Shown: positions 46,713 to 54,514 of the stretch, piece by piece
Layout of the letters: the number at the start of each line of letters is the position of its first letter
Position numbering within the stretch: position 1 is the stretch's first letter
Translations under genes and position numbers: made by a program
Notes under the pieces: model-generated
What the model saw: the letters and a program-made list of their open reading frames with translations, nothing else
Database searches by the model: none
Told to the model about the DNA's origin: nothing
NCBI RefSeq assembly: GCF_020889625.1
Contig: NZ_CP086380.1
Location: 1,569,001 to 1,633,000 of the forward strand
DNA: 64,000 nucleotides
From: Deinococcus radiophilus
GTDB taxonomy: Bacteria; Deinococcota; Deinococci; Deinococcales; Deinococcaceae
Direction of reading: 5' to 3'

Positions 46713-47581
46713 GCGAAGTCCTGCAGGCCGCACAGGGGAATTTCCGGGAGCTGTTCCCTGAAGATGCCGAACTGACCCGGCTGGCAGACGGCTTTACCTG
46801 GACCGAAGGGCCGGTGTGGATTCCGGCACGTGGCTGCGTAGTGTTCAGTGACGTGCGCCAGAACCGTACCTGGCGCTGGTCAGCGGGCGAGGGACTGCAG
46901 GAGGAAATGAATCCCAGCCACCACCAGAATGGGCACTGCCTAGACGCCGAAGGCCGCCTGGTGGCCTGCTCGCATGGTGAACGGGCCGTACTGCGCCAAG
47001 AGGTGGACGGCAGCTGGACGACCCTGGCCGATCACTGGGAGGGCAACCGCCTGAACAGCCCCAACGACGTGGCCCTGCACCCGGACGGCAGCCTGTGGTT
47101 TACCGACCCCACCTATGGCATAGACAAGCCCGAAGAGGGCTATGGCGGCGAGATGGAGCAGCCGGGCCGCTACGTGTACCGCATCGCTCCAGACGGCGCA
47201 CTGAGTTGCTCCATCCAGGACCGGCACAAGCCCAACGGGCTGGCCTTCTTATCGGACACTGAGTTGCTGCTCGCCGATACGGGCGACAACGCGGCCACCC
47301 ACCTGTACCGAGTCGTCGGTCAACAGGCGGAATATGTCCGTGAAGCCTTTCAGATAGACCAGGGCAAGACCGACGGCCTACGGGTAGACGCCGAAGGACG
47401 CATCTGGAGCAGCGCCGGGGACGGGGTACATGTGCTCAACCGGGAGGGCGAGGAACTGGGGCGCATTCTGGTGCCAGAAACAGTGGCCAACCTCTGTTTT
47501 GGCGGCGCAGAAGGCAACGAGCTGTTTATCACCGCCACGACGGGTCTGTATCACATCCAAACGCGGGTGTTGGGCTGGTGA
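46709..47581 (+). CDS. SMP-30/gluconolactonase family protein
   Basis: A 290-aa six-bladed beta-propeller lactonase. The divalent-metal ligands of the family are visible: Glu in FTWTEGPVWIP, Asn in NSPNDVALHPDGSLWFTD and Asp in GKTDGLRVDAEGRIWSSA; HKPNGLAFLSD and VANLCFGGAEGNELFITAT are the later blades. It probably opens sugar lactones such as gluconolactone in the cytoplasm; the substrate is not determined. There is no signal peptide. Its start overlaps the upstream small hydrophilic gene by 4 bp, and a damaged isochorismatase-family gene follows 21 bp later on the same strand. Confidence 0.88.
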   Translation: MSEVLQAAQGNFRELFPEDAELTRLADGFTWTEGPVWIPARGCVVFSDVRQNRTWRWSAGEGLQEEMNPSHHQNGHCLDAEGRLVACSHGERAVLRQEVDGSWTTLADHWEGNRLNSPNDVALHPDGSLWFTDPTYGIDKPEEGYGGEMEQPGRYVYRIAPDGALSCSIQDRHKPNGLAFLSDTELLLADTGDNAATHLYRVVGQQAEYVREAFQIDQGKTDGLRVDAEGRIWSSAGDGVHVLNREGEELGRILVPETVANLCFGGAEGNELFITATTGLYHIQTRVLGW

Positions 47582-47602
47582 CACTGCCGGGTATGGCGGC
47601 CC

Positions 47603-48140
47603 ATGACCCAGGCCCTCATCATCGTGGACTTGCAGGTGGGGTTGTCGCCGGTGCCCACCGCCTGCCCGAAATAACTGACCGGATTCTTGCACTACTGGCT
47701 GAGCGCGCGGCGCAGGTATTCCGGTCGTCTGGGTGCAGCACACCGACGCCGAACTGGAGGACTCGCCCGAAGGTTCTCCGCCGTGGCAACTGATTCCCGA
47801 ATTGCAGGCCGAGGTCACGCCTGATGACCTGCATATCTTCAAGACCTACGGTGATGCCTTTGCCGAGACCCCGCTGCCCAGCGAGCTTCAGCGTCTGGGC
47901 ATGTCCGGCACCGTCTTATGCGGCTCGCAAAGTGAAGCGTGCGAGACAGCCACGCTATGGGGAGCGCTGCACCGGGGCGATGACGTGCAACTGGTACAGG
48001 CGCCTCACACCACGCTAGATGGTGAAGGCGGTGGCGTGGCACTTCCGGCTGAACAGATCATGGCCCTGACCGATCTGCGGGCACAGCGCATTCGTCTGCC
48101 AGACGTTATCTCTACATTGGTGCAGTCTGCGACCTTTTGA
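47603..48140 (+). pseudogene. Isochorismatase-family cysteine hydrolase with two frameshifts
   Basis: A ~180-codon hydrolase reads in three phases. Phase 1 from ATG 47603 gives MTQALIIVDLQVG (catalytic Asp). Near the G-run at 47637-47641 the match jumps to another phase (VVAGAHRLPEITDRILALLA). Near the GC-repeat at 47703-47713 it jumps again (AGIPVVWVQHTDAELED) and continues to 48140 with the catalytic Lys (HIFKTYGDAF) and Cys (GSQSEACETATLWGAL). Each jump fits loss of one base. All active-site residues survive, so the decay is recent or both sites are base-calling errors in G/C-rich runs. The likely ancestor was a nicotinamidase/isochorismatase-like hydrolase of unknown substrate. Confidence 0.8.
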
Positions 48141-48159
48141 ACAGCCCCGCGCGGCTGAC

Positions 48160-48615
48160 CTAGCGGGTGACCACATGCACCGGCACGCTCCGCTGCAGCC
48201 GCTGCCCTTGCTCATCCTGGACCGTCACAGTCAGGCGGTGCTGGGCTGCGGCAGGGTGTGGGGCTGCGGCAGGGTGTGGGGCTGCGGTCAGTGTGAGGTA
48301 AGTACGCCCAGGCCCAGTCAAGGTAGCGGGGCTCACCCCGGCCTGGAGCACACCCGGTACCTGCGAGGTGCTGATGGTCAGTGGTCCCTGACTCGCTTTC
48401 GCCGCCCCCGTTACTTCCAGGACCACCGTCTGGGTTTGTCCGCCAGCCACCACGACGGCTGCGGGCCACACCCCCAGACTCAGACCTGAGATGGTGGCCT
48501 GGCCTGGCCGCATGGCACAACCTGACAGCAGCAGAGCAAGGGCCGCCAGCCAGAATGGCCCGCTCGCCGCCGTTCCAGAAAACAGTCTCACGTTACCCAC
48601 CCATGCCCGGTTCAT
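48160..48615 (-). CDS. Small lipoprotein with an expanded HPAAAP repeat
   Basis: 151 aa; long N-terminal region, hydrophobic segment and lipobox LALLLSGCAM. The mature part is an Ig-like beta domain (VVLEVTGAAKASQGPLTIST, then HRLTVTVQDEQGQRLQRSVP). A short Pro/Ala/His loop (APHPAAAPHPAAAQ) is encoded by an 18-bp tandem repeat. It resembles the lipoprotein encoded at 49427-49921 in layout (lipobox, N-terminal Ser-Thr strands with a STSQV element, beta sandwich), suggesting paralogues. TACGCT ends 8 nt before the ATG. Function unknown. Confidence 0.65.
   Translation of the reverse strand: MNRAWVGNVRLFSGTAASGPFWLAALALLLSGCAMRPGQATISGLSLGVWPAAVVVAGGQTQTVVLEVTGAAKASQGPLTISTSQVPGVLQAGVSPATLTGPGRTYLTLTAAPHPAAAPHPAAAQHRLTVTVQDEQGQRLQRSVPVHVVTR
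48243..48287. repeat. 18-bp tandem repeat, 2.5 copies
   Basis: The unit GGGCTGCGGCAGGGTGTG at 48243-48260 repeats at 48261-48278, with a half unit to 48287. It is in frame with the lipoprotein gene and so changes loop length in six-residue steps. Confidence 0.9.
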
Positions 48616-48672
48616 TGCCGGGCAGCGTAAGGGCCAGCATCTACCAGTCTTCTGACATGCGCCCAGCGGGAC

Positions 48673-49383
48673 CTACTGTGGCAGCGGCGCTGCCCTGAAG
48701 CCTTCCACCGAAACAGGCTGACCGGGAGCCACTTCCAGCCAGGTCAGCAGGTCAGCGGCTGGATCCGTGGACGCAGGCAGCACCTGATCGCTGGGATAAA
48801 CCGCCACGCGGTAGCTGACCTGCCGCTCCCCGCCCAGCTCAGCAGAATAAACCGTGTTCCAGCGGTTCAGCTCAAGCGTTCCCTGGTACGCCGCTGTCAC
48901 CGAATCCACCGGCAACCCGGAGCAGGGTTCAGGGTCGGGCAATAGGCCCGCTGCCCCGGTCCACTCCTGGCCCTGACGGGGCGGCACCTCGCCGGTCATG
49001 ACCAGTACGCGCTGCTGCGTCGGCTCACATAGGCTGTTGCTGGCTTGGCCCGTCATCCAGCGTTCCTCGTGGCGGTGGCCGTCCGGTACACCGCCTGGAT
49101 AGCGGAGCGCCAGCTCTGGCCCTAAGGCCTTTACCGTCACTTCGGCCCGCTCACGGTCGCTGCGGAGCGTGGCGTAGGCGATGGTTTGCGTTTCTGCTGG
49201 ATAGCTCAGGGTGGCAGCCACAATATCCGCCGGATCTTCGGGGGCCAGGCCAGCCGCATTTTTCCAGGCCCGTTGCTCGGCCTGGCTGGGTACGGTCCAC
49301 TCAGGGGCACTCGCCTCCGGCGCACAGGCCACCAGCAGACCGACCAGCAGGGTCAAGGACAGAGAAGTAAAGGTCCGCATCAT
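48673..49383 (-). CDS. Lipoprotein of unknown function, 236 aa
   Basis: Lipoprotein signal with lipobox LLVACAPEAS; the mature protein is polar, with two cysteines (NSLCEPTQQ and EPCSGLPVDS) and many short strands; no family is recognised. ATG at 49383 is preceded by TACACT ending 6 nt upstream, a leaderless start; a second ATG follows directly. It lies between two other small lipoprotein genes on the same strand (48160-48615 and 49427-49921), with its own promoter. Confidence 0.7.
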   Translation of the reverse strand: MMRTFTSLSLTLLVGLLVACAPEASAPEWTVPSQAEQRAWKNAAGLAPEDPADIVAATLSYPAETQTIAYATLRSDRERAEVTVKALGPELALRYPGGVPDGHRHEERWMTGQASNSLCEPTQQRVLVMTGEVPPRQGQEWTGAAGLLPDPEPCSGLPVDSVTAAYQGTLELNRWNTVYSAELGGERQVSYRVAVYPSDQVLPASTDPAADLLTWLEVAPGQPVSVEGFRAAPLPQ

Positions 49384-49389
49384 CTGCCA

Positions 49390-49395
49390 AGTGTA
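49390..49395 (-). promoter_or_regulatory. Leaderless -10 element TACACT for the 48673-49383 lipoprotein
   Basis: On the minus strand TACACT is followed by 6 nt and the ATG at 49383. Confidence 0.55.
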
Positions 49396-49426
49396 GGGGC
49401 TGGCAGATGATGCCAGCTGAGCAGCT

Positions 49427-49921
49427 TCAGGGCAGCGGCACAGGAACCACGGGTGCAGGTGTGACTGGCCGCGGCTGGCCGCCTGGCAAGGGCACCGCGA
49501 TTACTGGCGCAGCTTGCGTCTTCACGGGCTGAATTCGGACCCCGAAGGATTCGGTGAGGGTCCGGCCCTGGCTATCGGTCACATAGACGAAGACCCGGTG
49601 CTGGCCTTCGCGGGCGTTGCGGGCCGCTTCGATGTACAGGACGGTCATATCCCGCGCCGACAGCGAGGTCAAGAAAGGCGAAATCCGCAGATCTTGGGTC
49701 GGACTGTCGACACTCAGCCGGTAACGGCCACCCGGGTCTTCGTTGTAGAGCGCGTGGTTGAAGTTCACCTGTACCGTGGCCACTTTTCCAGGCTGTAGCT
49801 GAACCTGAGAGGTGGACACGTTCAGGCTGGCATTGGGAATGGCGGGCGCAGGTTGCAGCATGGTGCAGGCTCCCAGTCCAGCAGGCAGCAACGCCAGGAG
49901 TAGTGCTCGGGTCAGATTCAT
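49427..49921 (-). CDS. Small lipoprotein, beta-sandwich type, 164 aa
   Basis: Lipoprotein with lipobox PAGLGACTML, then a beta-sandwich of ~100 residues (ASLNVSTSQVQLQPGKVATV, VFVYVTDSQGRTLTESFGVR) and a Pro/Val-rich tail (VPLPGGQPRPVTPAPVVPVP). The start at 49921 (MNLTRALLLALLPAG) has GGAG just upstream and gives a normal signal peptide; the frame extends 11 codons further without a signal. It has the clearest conventional promoter in the window. It resembles the lipoprotein at 48160-48615. Function unknown; a binding or structural envelope role is possible. Confidence 0.7.
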   Translation of the reverse strand: MNLTRALLLALLPAGLGACTMLQPAPAIPNASLNVSTSQVQLQPGKVATVQVNFNHALYNEDPGGRYRLSVDSPTQDLRISPFLTSLSARDMTVLYIEAARNAREGQHRVFVYVTDSQGRTLTESFGVRIQPVKTQAAPVIAVPLPGGQPRPVTPAPVVPVPLP

Positions 49922-49952
49922 GGCTCCAATCCTACCGCAGAAAGAGACTTTC

Positions 49953-49980
49953 ATTATATTTTATTCCCAACGACAGCCAA
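49953..49980 (-). promoter_or_regulatory. Promoter TTGGCT-N16-TATAAT for the 49427-49921 lipoprotein
   Basis: On the minus strand a perfect TATAAT (49953-49958) lies 16 bp after TTGGCT (49975-49980). The predicted start is ~25 nt before the ATG, and a GGAG ribosome site is present, so this gene has a leader, unlike its neighbours. Confidence 0.65.
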
Positions 49981-50124
49981 GTGAACTTCTTCGGTTTCTT
50001 TTGATCAGAAGTGCGCGTATAGTAGGCCATCTTTTTACATATAGATGGGGCGGAAGGTTACGACTGTACGTTTGGTATAGACGCCTGCTGCTGTCCCATC
50101 CGAAGAAAGCGAGGAGGGCGAACA

Positions 50125-51534
50125 ATGGGATTCCTGGACCGCATACACTCGGTGGCCCCGCCAGGCTGGAACCGCTGGCTGGTGCCACCTGCTGCACTGG
50201 CCGTTCACCTCAGCATCGGGCAGATTTATGGATACTCGGTGTTCAACAAGCCGCTGACCCGTCAGATCAGCGGGGATCTGGACGCCGCACAGGGCGCAGC
50301 CGGAGACTGGAGCCTGCTGCAGGTCGGCCTGATCTTCAGCGTGGCGCTCTTTTTCCTAGGTGCGTCTTCGGCACTTTTCGGCAAATGGGTCGAGCGCGAA
50401 GGCCCGCGCAAGACCATGTTCGCCTCGGCGCTGCTGTTTTGCACTGGATTTGTGGTGGCGGCCATCGGTGTGCGGATGCACAGCCTGCCGCTGATCATTC
50501 TGGGCAATGGCGTGCTAGGCGGCATCGGTCTGGGGCTAGGCTATATCAGCCCGGTCAGTACCCTGATGAAATGGTTCCCGGACCGCCCTGGCCTGGCGAC
50601 AGGTATGGCGATCATGGGCTTCGGCGGCGGCGCTCTGCTGGGCAGCCCACTGGGCACCGCCCTGATGAACCGCTTTGCTGGCGACGGCACCCTGGGCGTC
50701 AGCAGCGCTTTTCTGTGGATGGCGGGCATCTACTTCCTGATGATGATGTTCGGGGCCTTTCTGGTACGGGTGCCACGTGAAGACTGGAAGCCTGCAGGCT
50801 GGGCCCCCACTGAGAACGCTGCTAACGCCATGATCTCCCGGCACCATGTGCTGGTAGACGAGGCCATGAAGACGCCACAGTTCTGGCTCCTGTTCGCCGT
50901 GCTGTTCCTGAACGTGACCGCAGGCATCGGCGTGCTGGGGCAGGCCAGCGTGATGATTCAGGAGATGTTCAGCGACAGCGTTCTTGGCGATGGTCGGGGC
51001 GTTACCGCTGCCGCTGCCGCTGGCTTCGTGGGCCTGCTCAGCATCTTCAATATGGCGGGCCGATTCATCTGGTCGTCCACTTCGGACCGTATCGGGCGCA
51101 AGCCGACTTACATGATCTTCTTTGCACTGGGAACCTTACTGTACTTTCTGGTGCCGCAGTTCGGCCAGATGGGAAGCCTGGTGCTGTTCATCCTCGCCAT
51201 GTGCGTCATCATGAGCATGTATGGCGGTGGCTTTGCGACCATCCCCGCCTATCTGCGCGACATGTTCGGCACCCGCAACGTGGGCGCCATTCACGGACGG
51301 CTGCTGCTGGCCTGGAGCGCTGCCGCCATTGCCGGACCAACCCTGCTCAACGGTTTCCGTGACCGTCAGATTGCGGCAGGCGTGGCCCCCGCCGACGCCT
51401 ACAGCACAGTGATGTACATCATGGCTGGGCTGCTGGTCCTGGGCTTTATCGCCAATTGGCTGGTAAGGCCCGTGGCCGAGCGGCACTGGGTCCCGGCTGA
51501 AGAACCCGTCACCGCCGAGCTGGGCAAGCCCTAA
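50125..51534 (+). CDS. OFA-family MFS transporter
   Basis: A 469-aa, 12-helix major facilitator of the oxalate/formate antiporter (OFA) type. Typical parts: N-terminal WNRWLVPPAALAVHLSIGQIYGYSVFNKPL (given as WNRWLVPPAALAVHLSIGQI and YGYSVFNKPL), the loop 2-3 motif LFGKWVEREGPRKTMF, LGYISPVSTLMKWFPDRPGL, a long central loop, and a second-half motif RFIWSSTSDRIGRKPTYMI. Relatives carry monocarboxylates or oxalate/formate; the substrate here is not determinable. GAGGAGG lies 7 nt before the ATG. A 40-aa membrane peptide gene follows 12 bp downstream, an arrangement known for this transporter group. Confidence 0.85.
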   Translation: MGFLDRIHSVAPPGWNRWLVPPAALAVHLSIGQIYGYSVFNKPLTRQISGDLDAAQGAAGDWSLLQVGLIFSVALFFLGASSALFGKWVEREGPRKTMFASALLFCTGFVVAAIGVRMHSLPLIILGNGVLGGIGLGLGYISPVSTLMKWFPDRPGLATGMAIMGFGGGALLGSPLGTALMNRFAGDGTLGVSSAFLWMAGIYFLMMMFGAFLVRVPREDWKPAGWAPTENAANAMISRHHVLVDEAMKTPQFWLLFAVLFLNVTAGIGVLGQASVMIQEMFSDSVLGDGRGVTAAAAAGFVGLLSIFNMAGRFIWSSTSDRIGRKPTYMIFFALGTLLYFLVPQFGQMGSLVLFILAMCVIMSMYGGGFATIPAYLRDMFGTRNVGAIHGRLLLAWSAAAIAGPTLLNGFRDRQIAAGVAPADAYSTVMYIMAGLLVLGFIANWLVRPVAERHWVPAEEPVTAELGKP

Positions 51535-51546
51535 AGGAGCGCTGTC

Positions 51547-51669
51547 ATGACCAATGAAACCGTCCGTTCCGTCTCTCCCGTGCTGATCGCCTTGGCCTGG
51601 CTGGTCGTCTTGATTCCGCTGGCCTGGGGCGTCTGGCAAACCCTCATCAAAGTGGCGCAGCTGTTCTGA
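51547..51669 (+). CDS. MFS (OFA) transporter small subunit, 40 aa
   Basis: A very short gene with AAGGAG 7 nt before its ATG. The peptide MTNETVRSVSPVLIALAWLV continues into one hydrophobic helix (VLIPLAWGVWQTLIKV) and ends AQLF. One transmembrane segment, a polar N-terminus and its place 12 bp after an OFA transporter gene match the small companion subunits annotated beside these transporters. It is probably co-transcribed, as a terminator follows 24 bp later. Its role (stability or activity of the transporter) is inferred. Confidence 0.75.
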   Translation: MTNETVRSVSPVLIALAWLVVLIPLAWGVWQTLIKVAQLF

Positions 51670-51693
51670 GCGTCAACCCGCGCAGGCAAGAAA

Positions 51694-51724
51694 CCGGATA
51701 CTCAACTGTCCGGCTTCTTTTTTT
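51694..51724 (+). terminator. Terminator of the OFA transporter operon
   Basis: CCGGA (51694-51698) pairs with TCCGG (51709-51713), followed by CTTCTTTTTTT. Confidence 0.8.
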
Positions 51725-51734
51725 GTTCTCACCA

Positions 51735-52211
51735 TCACCAGTCGAAATACAGCCGGATGCCCTGATACCCCGACCTACGGAAACACTGCACACCGTAATG
51801 CTCGCCGCCACCCCCATGAAGCACCCGCGACGCCTGGGCACCACGCAGCTCCGCGAAGCACCCTGCGAACTGCTGCGGCGTCAGTGTCAGGCCAAATGCC
51901 TGACGGGTCAGGCGTGACCAGTAGGTGTTCAGGCGGCCCTGCGCTGGGGTCACCGCTTCCATTCCCATCACCCGCCCCGAGGGCGACAGGCTGAGTTTCA
52001 GCCGGACATCCAGCCCCAGCAGCTGTACGGTGACACCTGATTCTGTACGGCTCAGCTCGTGGCAGCCCCACTCACGGCAGGGCGCGAAGCTGGCGGCCTG
52101 ATACACTTCGCCCAGCAGGTCATGGCGCTGATAAATGCTGGACTGGGCCTGAACTGCAGGCAGGGCGCACAGCCCCAACGCACCCAAGACCACTAGACCT
52201 ACGCGCCTCAT
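51735..52211 (-). CDS. Exported protein of unknown function, 158 aa
   Basis: Signal peptide at residues 1-22 (LGALGLCALPAVQAQ). The mature protein has four or five cysteines (APCREWGCHELSR, FAGCFAEL, YGVQCFRRSG), so disulfides in the envelope are likely. No family recognised. Its ATG overlaps the stop of the ArsC-like gene (ATGA), so the two are co-translated. Confidence 0.65.
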   Translation of the reverse strand: MRRVGLVVLGALGLCALPAVQAQSSIYQRHDLLGEVYQAASFAPCREWGCHELSRTESGVTVQLLGLDVRLKLSLSPSGRVMGMEAVTPAQGRLNTYWSRLTRQAFGLTLTPQQFAGCFAELRGAQASRVLHGGGGEHYGVQCFRRSGYQGIRLYFDW

Positions 52212-52570
52212 CCAACCATCTCGGCCCAGACCGCTTTGGCCTGAGTGTCCTCCCCGACCGCCAGCCGCTTGCCGCCGCGCACCAGGGGCAGGCGCAGCAG
52301 ACCAGGATCATCCAGCATTTTCTGGAGCAGGCTGTCATCGCTGACCCGCAGATATTCCAGGCCCGCGTCTTTGTAGGCTTTGCCCTCCATGTCCAGCAGG
52401 GCATTCAAGCCAAATTTCTGCACGAAGCGGGTCAGTTCGCCTTTGCTCATGGGGCGCTGAGCGAGGTCCACGTAATGCACCCCCACGCGCCGCTCCTTGA
52501 AAAACCGCTCGGCAGCGCGTGCGCCTTTGCTCTTTTTGGTGCCGAAAATCTGGACGGTGACCTCTGCCAT
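52208..52570 (-). CDS. ArsC/Spx-type thioredoxin-fold protein lacking the active-site cysteine
   Basis: A 120-aa protein with the ArsC/Spx fold: VTVQIFGTKKSKGARAAERF, FKERRVGVHYVDLAQRPMSK, LDMEGKAYKDAGLEYLRVSD, then LLRLPLVRGGKRLAVGEDTQ. ArsC reductases and Spx carry Cys in the first loop (usual form YGxxxCxxxRKA); here the loop is FGTKKSKGARAA and the whole protein has no cysteine, so it cannot reduce arsenate or use thiol chemistry. It may be a binding or regulatory relative. The start at 52570 is fixed by a TACACT element 6 nt upstream; 13 upstream codons are rejected. It is coupled to the exported-protein gene downstream. Confidence 0.75.
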   Translation of the reverse strand: MAEVTVQIFGTKKSKGARAAERFFKERRVGVHYVDLAQRPMSKGELTRFVQKFGLNALLDMEGKAYKDAGLEYLRVSDDSLLQKMLDDPGLLRLPLVRGGKRLAVGEDTQAKAVWAEMVG

Positions 52571-52576
52571 GCTCCA

Positions 52577-52582
52577 AGTGTA
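52577..52582 (-). promoter_or_regulatory. Leaderless -10 element TACACT for the ArsC-like gene
   Basis: On the minus strand TACACT is followed by 6 nt and the ATG at 52570. Confidence 0.55.
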
Positions 52583-52660
52583 GCGGCAGGCCAGTGAACT
52601 CAGCCTCACACAAACTTACAGTGGCGACAGCGCAGCGCGACCTGCCAGGGACAGTCCAGG

Positions 52661-53659
<999 letters not shown>

Positions 53660-53666
53660 AATGGAT

Positions 53667-53672
53667 ATTGTA
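53667..53672 (-). promoter_or_regulatory. Leaderless -10 element TACAAT for ruvB
   Basis: On the minus strand TACAAT is followed by 7 nt and the ATG at 53659. Confidence 0.6.
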
Positions 53673-53707
53673 CGTTACTTGATGGCCCGAATAAAGGGGT
53701 GTCCAGC

Positions 53708-54412
53708 CTACTGTGGACCATACTGCGCCACCAGTGCGGGCAGATCCTGAGCCAGCTGGCCGCTCGCCACCGCCTGATTGCCGTACACCCGCACAAAATT
53801 ACCCTGGATATCCACCACGCTGACCTGATCGCTGTGAATCATGGCCGCCTCGGCAGCGCTTTCCTGTGGGGGGGCAGCACCCGTGTCCACGCTTGCGCCG
53901 CTCTGTGCTGTCTCGGTGTTGGCGCTCATGTGCGCCGAGTGATCGGTGGCTTCGGCGGTAGGCAGGCGGGTAATGCCCACGAACATGCTACGGGCGGCTT
54001 CATCTATGGACGCTGTCTCTCCAGTCAGACCCACAAAGCGGTCATCGAACCTGTTGAGGTACTCGCGCAGCACCGCCGGTCGGTCATGCACCGGGTCCAC
54101 ACTGACCAGTTGCACCAGCACTTTGTCCTGTAGGTCGGCAGGTAAGGCGCTGTACTGGCTGGACAGCACCCCCAGCGTGGTTGGGCAGACATCCGGGCAG
54201 CGCACGAATCCGTAAAAGATCAGCCGCAATTTGCCCTGTGAATCATTCAGTGCCGCCGGTTGATCCTGGTCACTGAGCAGTGTCAGCGCAGGCAGAGGCT
54301 TGGGGTCGGCCAGGGCCGTACCGTACTGCGGCTGCGGGTCTGTCTGGCGCAAAAAGAGCAGGCCCGCCAACACGGCAGCAATCAGCAGGAGAACAGGAGT
54401 CAACCATTTCAC
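53708..54412 (-). CDS. SCO1/SenC-type copper chaperone for cytochrome oxidase
   Basis: A membrane-anchored thioredoxin-like protein (234 aa) that delivers copper to the CuA centre of oxidase subunit II. N-terminal anchor WLTPVLLLIAAVLAGLLFL; copper ligands Cys-Cys in RCPDVCPTTLG and His in AAMIHSDQVSVVD; VSVDPVHDRPAVLREYLNRF is also typical. Unusual is an insert of ~35 Ser/Thr/Ala/Glu-rich residues with DHSAHMSANTE just before the conserved His. The start is GTG 54412, where TACCCT ends 6 nt upstream; the frame continues to a TTG seven codons earlier. It lies downstream of the oxidase genes, on the same strand but behind their terminator. Confidence 0.88.
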   Translation of the reverse strand: MKWLTPVLLLIAAVLAGLLFLRQTDPQPQYGTALADPKPLPALTLLSDQDQPAALNDSQGKLRLIFYGFVRCPDVCPTTLGVLSSQYSALPADLQDKVLVQLVSVDPVHDRPAVLREYLNRFDDRFVGLTGETASIDEAARSMFVGITRLPTAEATDHSAHMSANTETAQSGASVDTGAAPPQESAAEAAMIHSDQVSVVDIQGNFVRVYGNQAVASGQLAQDLPALVAQYGPQ

Positions 54413-54418
54413 CCGCCC

Positions 54419-54424
54419 AGGGTA
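54419..54424 (-). promoter_or_regulatory. Leaderless -10 element TACCCT for the SCO gene
   Basis: On the minus strand TACCCT is followed by 6 nt and the GTG at 54412. Confidence 0.5.
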
Positions 54425-54464
54425 ACGGGCCAAGTGGTGAACAGTGTCCCGGATGGACCAATAT

Positions 54465-54493
54465 AAAAAATGCCCCCCAAGCTGGGAGGCATT
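54465..54493 (-). terminator. Terminator of the cytochrome oxidase transcript
   Basis: On the minus strand AATGCC (with inner CCC) pairs with GGCATT (inner GGG), followed by a T-rich run; 22 bp after the ctaD stop. Confidence 0.85.
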
Positions 54494-54514
54494 CGTCAGA
54501 GCGAGAAGCGAGGT

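Noticed and set aside
48243..48287. Tandem repeat considered as a CRISPR-like array
   Set aside because: Units are directly adjacent with no spacers and lie in frame within a coding sequence.
53660..53707. DNA-damage (RDRM-type) operator upstream of ruvB
   Set aside because: No palindrome resembling the TTATGTCATTGACATAA-like motif is present in the short gap; only the leaderless -10 is seen.
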